A stretch of DNA of 64,000 nt from Poronia punctata (lineage: Eukaryota; Ascomycota; Sordariomycetes; Xylariales; Xylariaceae): contig MU401522.1 of NCBI GenBank assembly GCA_022579005.1, positions 1 to 64,000 on the forward strand. The letters run 5' to 3'. Below, one piece after another: positions 34,255-45,292 of the stretch (position 1 is the stretch's first letter; the number at the start of each line of letters is the position of its first letter). The translations under genes and the position numbers were made by a program. The notes under the pieces are model-generated. The model had not been told where the DNA came from, made no database searches, and saw nothing but the letters and a program-made list of their open reading frames with translations.

Positions 34255-37200
34255 ATGGACAGGATAAATATCACCACCTACGAGAAAAGGCTGCAGAGTG
34301 TGGCGCTTTCGGACTCGGAGTGGAAATACGGCAGAGACCTAAAACTGCCTGAACCCAATGTCTTGGACAGACACAGCCTGATTACGGCTATCAGTCTGGT
34401 CTCAGCGGCCACGGGCTCCAACATTTCTATTAGGCTCCAAAAGCTGAATCCGAATCGAGCGACACAAGGCCTGAAACCAAGTGATCTTTTATCTGTCTCC
34501 TTTTCGTCGTTCCGTCCTAGTCACGACGAAAAGGGGGAACCGACACGATGGACAACAAAGGAGACAACCGGTTACATAACAAGACTACTCCGAACAGGCG
34601 TTGAGATCCATGACATTCGGTACAACTTCTACGGTTATAGCAATAGTCAGCTCAAGTCCCGGACCACTCTGCTATTGGCGGCCCCGAAAGATGTTATCAC
34701 GCAGCGGATTGAGTCGTTCGGCGACTTTAGCAAGATGAAGACGGTGGCGAAGAAGGCAAAACGTATCGGACTCCTCTTCTCATCCGCTGAGGCAGTTATG
34801 ACGGTAGATCCCGCTCGCTGCGAAGACGTCCCGGATGTTGAGAATGATAACTATATCTTCACTGACGGCTGTGGCCTAATCTCGCCCCGGTTCGCCCAGG
34901 AACTTTCGCGCCGGCTGCGTATTTGTTTTCGTGCCAAGAGGTACAGTCCATCTGTATTCCAGATAAGATACAAGGGGTATAAAGGCGTCTTGACGATCGA
35001 CCCTACAATGAAGGATCCGCGTGTCCTTATGAAGTTCCGGAAGTCCATGAAGAAGTTTACCGGCGGCGACGACAACTCCTTTTCTATTGTCGAGTACGCA
35101 AAGGTATAAAGAAAACTCCCAGTTGAGAGTACTCTACATTTGTCCATATGCTGATTGTTTAACCAAAGCCCTACGTATATGGACATCTCAACGACGAGGT
35201 GGTGATTCTATTGAACTCCCTGGGGATATCGGCGGAAACACTATTGAGAAAACAGAAAGAGCACTTTGCGTTTTTGGAACTAGCCCCTAAAGACCCGCTG
35301 GCAGCCTTTCGGTTCCTCTGCCACGTGAACAAGCCCGACCTCGCAGAAAAGTTGCTGCTGGAATCTATCGACGCCGTTAAACCCGAGATTCTAAAGCTTG
35401 TTAAAGCAGAGAAGGGGAAGATGCTGAGCAAGCGAGACACGCAGAAATGCCGGATACTGGTGCCGAAATCCAGGCTGCTTTTTGGTGTGTGCGATGCTTG
35501 GGGCGTACTGAAGCCGGGGGAATGTCATGTAAAGGTCACGACAGACTTGAGAGGCGAGCCTCAAACGCTCATAAACGCTCATGTACTCGTTACCCGTAAT
35601 CCATGTCTTCATCCGGGAGACCTACAAAAGCTAAAGGTGGTGGAGCATCCCGCCCTAGCGCATCTAGTTGATTGCATCGTCTTCCCCATCAAGGGGAAAA
35701 GACCGTCAGCTGATATGATGTCTGGAGGGGATCTTGATGGAGACACTTGTAAGTCGAGTCTAATCTTGACTTTGGGCGATAGTGAAAACTAATATGTCGG
35801 GCGACATTACTAGTTTTTGTCTCCTGGGACGAGGATCTCATTCCATCCAGAGTCGCCGAGCCTGCGTTATATCCAGGAGCGCGAGAACCAGTCACGTTTA
35901 AGCCCATAACCGATGATGATCGTCTGCAGGTAAGTCTAAGATAGTTCTTGCTTATCAACTGGACCACCAACTCAAGGTAACGTGCATAGTTCTTCGCCCA
36001 GTATTCCAGCATCTCGCTAGGGCGGGTAAAAAACCTCTATTTAGACTGGGTAAAAGTCAAGGGGCCCATGGCGCCCGAGTGCCAGGAGCTCAACCGTCTC
36101 TTTTCGCAATGTGTCGACGGTAATCGAATCAAAGTCCCACCGAAATTGGAAAAAACCCCAGATCCCTCACCGGATTCCGCGCCATTCATTCTCGATGTCC
36201 TTCACGAGGCAGCGGTTAGGAGGTTGGTCAACTCGGACTTGGGGGATCTAGAAGGCTACGATTTCGACGCTGTAGAGCTTCTCCTAAACCGAGTCGGGGT
36301 TGCTATTTCCGAATTTGAGCTCATTCAGTTGGCTTTTAAGTGGTGCAGAAAGAATGACACGCCCTTACAGGACTTGCTACACTTGTTCGACTTTAACCGT
36401 CTTTCGGCCGAGGAAAAGACGTGGACGATTAACCAGGTGCCGACACTACCGGACGTGCCAAATAATGTCATGAATGCTCTTTGTTCCTCCGGCTTACTCA
36501 CCGTCCCTGAGCTCAAGCGTTTTGGTCTGAACCATCCTCGTGTTGGTTGGAAGCGCGTTTACGACTCAGCTCATGAGAGGATGGCTACTTTCCTCGAGGC
36601 GACGTCCAAATACATGGAGCTTTTTCATAGAAAGCTCATCATTACTCGAGTTGATGAGCGCCTTACAGTCGCGATATATGTACCAAAGAAGATTGAAAGA
36701 TCACAAGATTGCCTTGTGGACAATCACGTACGGGTATTCGCCTTCCCTCACAACCAAGGGGCGGAACGACAGAGCCGTTTGTGCCTGCCAACCAAGATGA
36801 ACTACCGGTTGTATAGCGACGATAACACTTTCCAGTTGTTTGAGCAACAACGAAGCAATACCTGGATCCACATCCGGCATGGAGGCTCAGATGATAGCTC
36901 TTACAGAGGCAAAGCGAACACTGGGGATCGGCGGCGCCAGCGACAGGAAACACTTGACCAGGGACAGAATTTTGACTTTATTGTTAGTGTCGCTCTAAAT
37001 AAGTTCAGCCAGGGTCTTTTGACACATATCGGGAGAGTCAACAGAAACGCCGTCCATGCAGCAGTAAGCATCCCTACTTTGAGCCCGCACTCTCGCCCCG
37101 TATCGTCTCCGTCAAGAGATGGAAGGTAACCAGAGACTGATGAGAATTGTAGGAAGTATACGTGATCACGAACCGGGATGTCCAGTCTATGGAGAAACTC

Positions 37201-39683
37201 GACCGTTGGCTTCAGTATATCGATACCGACGAAGTAATGCCCTTGTTCAACGAAGAGCCGAATGAGTATTCAATTCCCACCATCGCCTCCGTTGACTTGG
37301 CTTTGGAACCGAAGTATATCGCTTGCATCGCAAGAGAAGATCTCTCCATACTCAGCGACATCGACTCAGAGGAGCAGCTATCGCATCTTTTTACCTGGTT
37401 GTACGAAAACGATGCTCGAGATTTATTACTTAAAGCCGTCGATTACCTTTTCGATCGAATTGCCGAACCAGGGCCGGCTCTTGCGCCATCAGCAGTTCTC
37501 AATGTTGTATTCTCAACGTTGGAGCATTCCCCTTTCCTTTCGGTCTGCTTTTCCCGGATAGATAACTGGACCGATCTCCCGGGGGATCTGGGAACTCAGA
37601 TTGAGAACAGGGCCCCCGATATCATTAGGGGCTTCATTCTATCCGCAAACAATGCACAAGAACTTGTTCTGGATCCTATGCGAAAGACGTTTTCCCAGAT
37701 AGGATCCATGTCATCAGGCATATTTGCAGAGCTAGTAGAGCTCGTAGCACTCACAGTTCGCTCACCCGGGCTTGCGTTGGATATTCTTCTCGAATGTTTT
37801 GAGCCCGAGGCGAACCGCCTTCTCGAAAGCCTAGATCCCTTGGTGATGGAGAATTTCAAGAAGAACCTGATTGGTACCGCCATGGACCATATCGGGGAAG
37901 TGGACGAGGAGGCCAAGGATCGGGATGATCTTCTGTCGCTCAAGTTACACACCGAGCAAATGGATAGGAACGCAGTAGTCATATCCACGTTCCGAATCGA
38001 CTCGCCCGGCGGCACTCCAGAAGCATCTGCTCACGTACGGCTCACGGTGGCCAGTCCGCCTATGAACACGTCGCTTCGAAGACTGTATTCAATGGACGCT
38101 TTGGTGACTTATTCCGAGAAAGGAATGGCAAGGTTTCGATGTTTACATCCGTTGCCGCCATATTTCGAGAAGTGCTCTTGGAGACTGACCTACGGCGCGT
38201 CATTCGTCACTACAAAGGCCATGCTAACTGCAATCACAGCTTTTGCGGCCAACCCCGAAGCACACTGTCCGATCTGGTCTTTGGTGTTGGGCATGCCATC
38301 TAGTCATAGCCAGCCTGTTTCTTCCCCTTTGGCCCCTGACGCTACTGAGACAGCGATATCACTAAATGCCAGCCAAAGGGCAGCAGTCAAGGCCACGCTT
38401 GAAAGCCCACTTGTATGCCTTTGGGGACCGCCTGGCACAGGCAAGACTCAAACCATAGCAGCTGCTATAGTTGGGCTTGAAAAGCTCTTACCAAAAGCGC
38501 GAATCCTCATCACCGCCCCTACCCATAACGCCGTGGATAATGTCATGAGGAGGTATCTCTCTATAGCAAAGCCCGAAAACCAATCCGTTCTTCGTATATC
38601 GACAGAGGTAAGTTGAAACAGACTGGTACAACGGATAACACTTGTAGGTACCACACTGACAGAAGACAGATCCGTAAAGTGGCCGATGATCTAAGGAGTT
38701 ATACATTGGATGCCATGGCGGGAGAGGAAATCTACTCGAACCCAAAGAATCTCAGAGAAGCGGAGAGGCGGGCGAAAAAATGTCGCCTTGCTTTCACCAC
38801 ATGCGTCGGCGCAGGGATCGGTCTCCTCCGTAAACAAATGTTCGAGGTAGTCATCATCGACGAAGCGTCACAGCAGACAGAGCCAGTCTCACTCGTGCCA
38901 CTGACAAAAGGTTGTCAACGCGCGCTTCTCGTCGGGGACCACGTGCAGCTCAGACCGACGGTGCAGAAACTAGCAGCAGCGCTCGACTTTGACGTTTCTC
39001 TATTCGAGAGATTATACACGAAACCGTTGGAGGCGGATAGCATCCCCAAGATCATGCTCGATACACAATACCGTATGCATCCCTCCATCTGCAGCTTCAG
39101 CTCGGATCAATTCTACGACGGAAACCTGCATACCGGCATAAGCCCCGTCGACAGACCTCTAGACGACTCTGTGTTCCCATGGCCGGAAAGGAAGGCGGAT
39201 AGGATCCGAACAGTGTTTATCCAGTGCAGCACTTTGGAAGACCCTTTTTCCCAAAGGTCAAAGACGAACCAAGGTCAAGCGGAAGTATGTCAGAAAGTCT
39301 GCAAGCTTTTATCATGCACCCGCACAGACCAAGACAAGACACCCGGGCAGAGCATAGCCGTCCTGACGCCATACTCGAAACAGCTAGAGGTGCTGAAGAG
39401 TACCCTTGTCGGTATGAAGAACATTGAAGTGTCCAGCATCGACGGATATCAGGGACGCGAGGCAGATATTGTCGTTTTCGTGACGACCAGGTGCAACATC
39501 AAATGCGAAATCGGATTCCTCAAAGATCTTCGGCGCATGAATGTCGCTTTAACCCGTGCGAGAGCAGGCTTGATCGTAATTGGACATAGAGAGACGTTAA
39601 CACAAGGAACGGCGGATCCGGAGAGCACGGCCATGTGGAAACGGTTGCTCGAATCTCTCACAGAGGTAAAAATTGTCACCTAG
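34255..39683 (+). CDS. RNA-dependent RNA polymerase fused to UPF1-like helicase
   Basis: Six exons, 34255-35103, 35169-35748, 35814-35929, 35990-37063, 37153-38607 and 38670-39683, all GT-AG and in phase, give 1695 residues. Residues ~30-620 are a cellular two-barrel RdRP (PF05183 type): YIFTDGCGLISPRFA, SVFQIRYKGYKGVLTIDP, LFGVCDAWGVL, RNPCLHPGD, and the metal-binding MSGGDLDGDT with Asp 471, 473 and 475. Residues ~1270-1695 are a superfamily 1 helicase: Walker A GPPGTGKT (1298-1305), IIDEASQQTEP (about 1420), TQYRMHPSI (1490), SIDGYQGREAD (1615) and RRMNVALTRARAG (1648). About 650 residues between them match nothing I know. RdRPs make double-stranded RNA for silencing; Hrr1/SAD-3-type helicases act with them as separate proteins. 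Compared with fungal RdRPs such as QDE-1, the N-terminus is several hundred residues shorter. Both catalytic sets look intact. Confidence 0.85.
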
Positions 39684-40557
39684 GATAATATACTTGGATG
39701 TCTTATGTGAATATAGCATGAGGAACGTATTGAGGCTAGGAGGTAAGCTACATTATATTACTATCCGATTAAGTGTCCGACAGAAATAATCAGCTATTAC
39801 CTCATTTGATTCTGGTACACCTTGGACTGTCGGTCTCGGAGAGGTCGAGTCGGAGGGTGCTCGAGATCAGTAAAACACGTGCGAGTGTGTGATTGCCTGA
39901 TAGGGGTACCAATAAAGACAAAACTACCGACCATCTTCCGGCCGGACCTCCGAACTAAATAATCCGTCTCGACCTCCTGCTTAGAGTAGGGGTACCTACT
40001 CGTACGTTGGTCTATCATCTGCTTAGATATACACGTACTGATAAGAAGCCGCCACAGGGAGAGGCGTGCTTGCCTAAAGCTTTAAGAAGCTCGCCGCTAC
40101 CTTGTACAGATGAATACCTAGGTTAAAGTATTTGTTATAGCGATTGAAGCTATTCCCGTCACATGCCTGCCAATATGAACGTGTTTCATTCACGCACGTA
40201 GTAATGGCACAATACGCTAAAATATTCCAAGGGGGCGCTAGTATCTCTTGGACAGGGGTCTAGCGTCCGTGGAGCTAAAATTAGCCAATTACGTATAAAG
40301 GGGCAGGGCATTTGCATCTGATCGGGAAATGTGGGGTATTTATCATGTGACTAATATCATCTCTCCAGATGAGTGGCGCGTAAGCCAAACACCAGGCAAT
40401 TACGTGTTAACCTTGACCTTTACGTGTATCTAGGCAAACTCACCCCTTAACATCATTTGGGGACAAGAGCCTTTGTTGATGAGGGAGAGAAGAGTACAGT
40501 TCTGTCGATTACAATTCCATGACACCCCCTATACTTTTTACGACTTTCGCACCCTAG
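39684..40557. other. Gene-free interval upstream of GCN5
   Basis: About 870 bases. One TACTCGTA at 39997. It should contain the RdRP-helicase 3' UTR and the GCN5 promoter. No gene recognised. Confidence 0.55.
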
Positions 40558-41912
40558 ATGGAGACATGCGCCGACCCCGTTCCGAAGCGCCGGGCTTCTG
40601 AAGACCCCACCACCGCCCCTAACGCCAAACGAGTCAAGACGCTTCATGATTCGCACTCGAAGCTAGGTGTTGGAGGAGCCCCGGCTGTAAAACCCCAGAG
40701 AATCCCATTTCCAGAGAAGGTAAATAATTGATTGATTGATTGATTATTTATTTATGTTTTTTGTCTGCTCTCTTTCAGTCCCTCTCCCTCGTAGCGTTGC
40801 AACGAGATTCGTTGATTGATCTATCTATCTATTTCTTTTATTCTAACTCTCTTTGGAAGCCGGCAGTCATAGAAGAACGAGAAGGCGAGATCGAATTCCG
40901 AGTCGTCAACAACGATGGCGAGAGAGAGAGCATGATCATCCTCACGGGACTTAAATGTCTGTTCCAGAAACAACTTCCGAAAATGCCGAAAGACTACATC
41001 GCTCGACTCGTCTACGATCGCACCCATCTGTCCATCGCCATCGTCAAGAAGCCGCTGGAAATCATCGGCGGGATAGCATATCGTGAATTCCGCGATAGGC
41101 GGTTCGCCGAAATCGTCTTCTGCGCCGTCGCCTCCGATCAGCAGGTCAAGGGATACGGCGCGCACCTCATGGCGCATCTGAAGGATTACGTCAGGGCGAC
41201 CTCGCCCGTGATGCATTTCTTGACGTACGCCGATAATTACGCGACGGGATATTTCCAGAAACAGGGGTTCACCAAGGAGATCACGCTGGAAAAGTCCATC
41301 TGGATGGGGTATATCAAGGATTACGAAGGGGGCACGCTGATGCAATGTTCCATGGTCCCCCGGATCCGCTACCTCGAAGTCGGCCGTATGCTGCTCAAAC
41401 AGAAGGAGACCATCCTGGCGAAAATCCGTCTCCTGAGCAAGAGCGACGTCGTCCATCAACCGCCTCAGCAATGGGCCAATGGGAATATCACGCCCGTCGA
41501 TCCCCTCTCCATGCCAGCCATCAAGGCTACGGGCTGGTCGCCCGGCATGGACGAGCTGGCTAGAGAACCGCGCCACGGTCCCCATTTCAACGAGTTGCAG
41601 CGGTTCCTGTCCCAGATCCAGTTCCATAAACAGGCCTGGCCGTTCCTTCATCCGGTTAATAGGGATGAGGTCCCGGATTATTACAACGTCATCACGTCGC
41701 CTATGGACTTGTCGACTATCGAGGATAAATTGAAGCAGGACCTTTATGCTGCTCCGAAGGATCTTGTTCACGATCTCAAGTTGATTTTTAAGAATTGCAA
41801 GCAGTATAATGATGCCTCGACGGTGTATACTAAGTGTGCTGTCAAGTTGGAGAAGTATATGTGGAGTTTGATCAAGGAGATTCCGGAGTGGTATGAATTA
41901 CTTGACGAATGA
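40558..41912 (+). CDS. GCN5: Histone acetyltransferase GCN5
   Basis: Two exons, 40558-40719 and 40860-41912, 404 residues. Exon 1 encodes a basic N-terminus with KRRASEDP and NAKRVKT (nuclear localisation type). The GNAT domain spans about residues 70-230: catalytic Glu 138 in [11 protein letters not shown], acetyl-CoA motif [10 protein letters not shown] (149-158), and [18 protein letters not shown]. The bromodomain is at about 300-395: [28 protein letters not shown] and [12 protein letters not shown], which hold the acetyl-lysine Asn pocket. This is the catalytic subunit of SAGA/ADA, acetylating H3 in the nucleus. The intron is full of TTGATTGAT/ATTTATTT simple sequence. The length matches fungal GCN5 orthologues. 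Confidence 0.97.
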
Positions 41913-42469
41913 TGAGCGTTGCTTTTTTTTTTCCTTGGGTGTTTGGATGTACGATGCTATTTATGAGCGTTTCCCATGGCTGGAGTTGGTATATTGGGTA
42001 ATACAGGAATCGGAGCAAGGCACGGGGACAAGGAATTTGATTTCTACCATGGACAGCATCCCAACTTTAGGAGCGGTTTGATTTTTATATCCATGTACTT
42101 TTCTTGCCTAGATCTTTCTGCACAATGATACAACTATCGAGCAATTCATGTGCATACCTTGCAGATTTCGAGCTGCTCTCAGACTAGAAGCGGTTTACTT
42201 AAGTTAAGGGATCCAGTGCCTTAGTCAGCAGACCAACGTCCTTTCCTTTATTCCCAGGGACTTCATGGCCATGGCCTGCGGATAGACTTGTCTCTATACT
42301 CTCTGCCCTTAATACAACTCTGTACAATCTTGAAAACACTTCCGGTATCCGTGTCCACCAAAACATAGAAGGTAGCAAGGCAGTGCCATGGATCAGGTGA
42401 CACACCAGAGGGTCGTGAAAACAAGGTGTCTGGGGGCGGGGGTACATAACGGCCATTCACTCCCCTAAT
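41913..42469. other. Convergent 3' intergenic region
   Basis: About 560 bases between GCN5 and the tetraspanin stop. Contains 3' UTRs; no gene seen. Confidence 0.5.
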
Positions 42470-43485
42470 TCAAGTCCGCCATTGATTTGCTTCCTCCCCA
42501 CCAAGACCAGAAGGCATGACTCGATGAGGCGGCTCTTCACCGAAATCAGCAGGCTGGGATTGAGAAGAAGTTGGCTCGACGCCATTCTCCTCATCGTCAG
42601 CATCATGATAAGCCTCTGGGTCCTCTTCGATAAGCCGTCCGTTCTCGCCGGCCTCAACCCGGTGCGGGAGACGTCTATAATCGGCATTGTTGCCAGTAGT
42701 AGAGCGACCTTGACGTTGTAGATATATGAGATGTGCCAGCTGCTCAAAGTCAGTTGAATAATAAATTGGATTTCGTTCGAGTATTAGGTTCACGTACTTG
42801 GATAAGACCAACAACTACAGCGACGGTAAACTCTAGACCAGAGGTGCGCTGCATAGACGCTCGCCAAGGCTCAATGCATGACGAGTGTCTATTATCGTAG
42901 ATGTTTCGGCACTGACCTCGAGGCCAGTCACGGTCCTTGAGAGACCGGAAACCGCAACACTCGAAGGCGTTTTGGATCCGTTCAATGCCACGGCCGTCAT
43001 GGTTACTCCAAAGTTGCTGCCAATTTTCTTCTAACCCGCAATCCAGCATCCGGCCGGGCAAGGACCCTTGTAACGCGAGGGTGGCTATGACAAGCGTGAG
43101 ACCACCTTGGAGAATGTGTAATGCATATGGTAGAAATTGCTGGTAGTTGGCAGAGTGGAAGAACCGCGTCAAGACGGGTGTGAAGTAGACATTGGCGGCT
43201 GCAAATAGGGGAAGGAGGATCGTGAGAACAGTCGTTCCTGTCGAGATGGGTAGAGATAAGGTACTAGACGTGACTTGCGTGTAGCTATTCCATTGTGTCA
43301 GAGATGCGAAGTCATGGTTCATGATCAGCAAGATGAAACGGAAGTTGGATAGTTACATGGCAATGCATATGAGAGCCACCATTAGCTACAGTAGTAGAAT
43401 GAGTAAGTAGTTGTTCGCGTTATGCTTGACATGATGGTACAGGAGGCATGCGTACCAGTGGAAAGACGACGGCGAGTTTCGACAT
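42470..43485 (-). CDS. Tetraspanin
   Basis: Four exons on the minus strand: 43485-43456 (ten codons), 43385-43357, 43284-42798 and 42739-42470, in phase, 271 residues. The first two micro-exons supply the start of TM1 (MSKLAVVFPL, then LMVALICIAI). TM2 and TM3 follow around ILLPLFAAANVYF and LPYALHILQGGLTLVIATLAL. The large extracellular loop has FECCGFRSLKDRDWP, the diagnostic CCG at about residues 129-131, and two more cysteines (QCRN, SSCIEPW). TM4 is EFTVAVVVGLIQLAHLIYL. The acidic cytosolic tail is about 80 residues. Fungal tetraspanins include Pls1, needed for appressorium function, and Tsp2/Tsp3; the tail length favours a Tsp3-like protein, with low certainty. Confidence 0.85.
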
Positions 43486-44530
43486 TTTTGATGGAGGGGA
43501 GTCGTTTGTTCTCAGGCGTCCGTGGCCGCGTGTGTTTCAATCTTTTGCTTTTTGGGTGCCCGCGATGGAAGCTATACACTGTTTGTTGGCTTTCTCTGTC
43601 ATACAAACCTCATTTAGAATTGGCAAGTGAGTTTTCGCCCCAATATACGGCCTGGTGAAATCAAAAATCAGGACTAGGCGGGGAAAGCGACGCGACGACA
43701 TGTCACATGACGGCAGCCTCACTCGCACGTACAAGATTAGAGGATGGATGTGTTTGTTACCTATTGATCAAACCTGCCGGGATTACGTCAGTTACGTCGG
43801 GTGTGTCTTGTGTTTTACAGGGACGGGTACTTGCTGCATATTTGTGGCAGTCACTAGACTACTTGCTCTTTCTCTCATTACCAATAATGCCTGTTTTTTA
43901 TATCAATACTACTCCCTCTGAGTTTTATTAGCCTATCCTTTTTCCCCTCTAAGATTGCTACGGTACCTATGGAACCCCCTACTAATCAGAACCGCGACCG
44001 CAACTGCGACATCCCATGTAGAATCCTCCGAGGTGTAGGGCATGCGCAAATGCGCATTCTCCATGTTGCGCAATGGGGTGTTTAGGTGTCCCTTCCTTGT
44101 GCATCATGCATATGTGTAGGTACACTCCCAATGCTCTTGGTTGGTTTTCCATTGGTCCATTACTAGAATATTGGGACGTTACCCAAGGCCCGCATCTTGT
44201 TTGCAATCAATATCATTCGATCTTCTACTCTTCTTAAGAGCTGGTATTACGAGTATCGTTTTGATTGGTGACATACGCTCCTCATGTCCATCCGTCAATT
44301 TAGCATTTTGGCTTTTATGTAGATGCAGGACGGTGCTTCTAACGTACCCTATATACACACACGATTCATACTTACTCACTCGTATAGGCACATTCAGGCT
44401 GGCATGTACCAATACTTGTTTTATTTTTCCGCTTTGGACCACCGACCCCATCAGAGGCTACCTTGCCAGACATCCGCCTACTACACGTAATAGGTGAAAC
44501 GGCTGTTCCATCCTAGTCTATTTGAAGCTT
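43486..44530. other. Gene-free interval
   Basis: About 1 kb holding the tetraspanin promoter and the 3' UTR of the next minus-strand gene. TACGAGTA at 44248. No gene recognised. Confidence 0.5.
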
Positions 44531-45292
44531 TCAGAAATCATCATTCTTTACCTCCTTCGGCCGCCGCAGCTCCTTTACCGTAAGCCATAGCGCCGACACC
44601 AAGAAGTAGAATGCACCAAATGCCGCGTATCCGGCCATCTTCTTGATCGAGCGTTCTTTGGGCTGTGTAGCTTCGAATATGAAGAAACTGCCCGCCACCG
44701 CGGACTGCGCACCGCTGATGATCATGGCCCACTGCGCCCCCGCCGTCTTCCAGCGACGGGCGCCAGAGCCGAGCTGCATGAGGCCGGAAAGGATGGCCCA
44801 CGCTCCGTAGACCCCGAGGACCCAGTGCATGTTGATCATGACGGCTACCAGCACCGCTACCGTAGTCGCTAGACTGGCCAGGACATTGATGGCTTGCGTC
44901 TGGTTGTTGGCCAGTCCGCCGCTGTGTTGCGCGTCGATTACGTTGGCGCCGGCATCCCAGAGCGGGTATATGACGAGCAGCACGGCGCCGACAAAATAGT
45001 AGGCGCTTCCGATTGTGAAGGCTGCTGCTACCCATGCCGAGGAGAAGGCCACGCGCGTGAAGTAGTATTTCTTTAGCCATCGCTCTTGCGCTACCGACTG
45101 GTCTTCTACTACATCGTCGTCGTTGAGCTGGTCGTAGACTTTCGTCTTGGATGGGAGGAACTTTTCGAGCAAAGATGCTACGTTGGAGGCCATGGTAGCT
45201 TTGTATTTCGTTGTCGTGGCCTTGGGGAGGAAAGAGTGCGAGCCGAATATCTCGCTGCGCGACACTTCCAGTGAGATGAAACGACGGTTCAT
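44531..45292 (-). CDS. Small polytopic membrane protein (HdeD/DUF308-like)
   Basis: One exon. From the ATG at 45292 it encodes 253 residues; the ATG at 45193 (MASNVASLLEKFL) is the more family-like start and gives 220. After a hydrophilic N-terminus (KTKVYDQLNDDD) come about six hydrophobic segments in three pairs (TRVAFSSAWVAAAFTIGSAY, GAVLLVIYPLWDAGANVID, INVLASLATTVAVLVAVMI, VYGAWAILSGLMQLG and two more). WDAGAN and the GxxxLxxGxxQL pattern recall HdeD/DUF308 short-repeat membrane proteins. The tail is basic and ends KELRRPKEVKNDDF, a weak ER-like charge pattern. Function unknown. A long overlapping frame on the same strand is a GC-driven shadow. Confidence 0.75.
   Translation of the reverse strand: MNRRFISLEVSRSEIFGSHSFLPKATTTKYKATMASNVASLLEKFLPSKTKVYDQLNDDDVVEDQSVAQERWLKKYYFTRVAFSSAWVAAAFTIGSAYYFVGAVLLVIYPLWDAGANVIDAQHSGGLANNQTQAINVLASLATTVAVLVAVMINMHWVLGVYGAWAILSGLMQLGSGARRWKTAGAQWAMIISGAQSAVAGSFFIFEATQPKERSIKKMAGYAAFGAFYFLVSALWLTVKELRRPKEVKNDDF

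Noticed and set aside
34255..35929. A viral origin for the RNA-dependent RNA polymerase
   Set aside because: The catalytic motif is DLDGD in a two-barrel cellular RdRP context (TDGCG, CLHPGD), not the palm-type GDD motif of RNA viruses; host introns are present.
37153..39683. A separate helicase gene starting at the ATG near 37190
   Set aside because: Exon 4 ends in phase with exon 5 across a normal 89-base intron, there is no stop between the halves in the spliced frame, and there is no space for a promoter. Kept as a testable alternative.
40821..41771. A 316-codon minus-strand frame under GCN5
   Set aside because: Antisense shadow of a confidently identified GCN5 exon.
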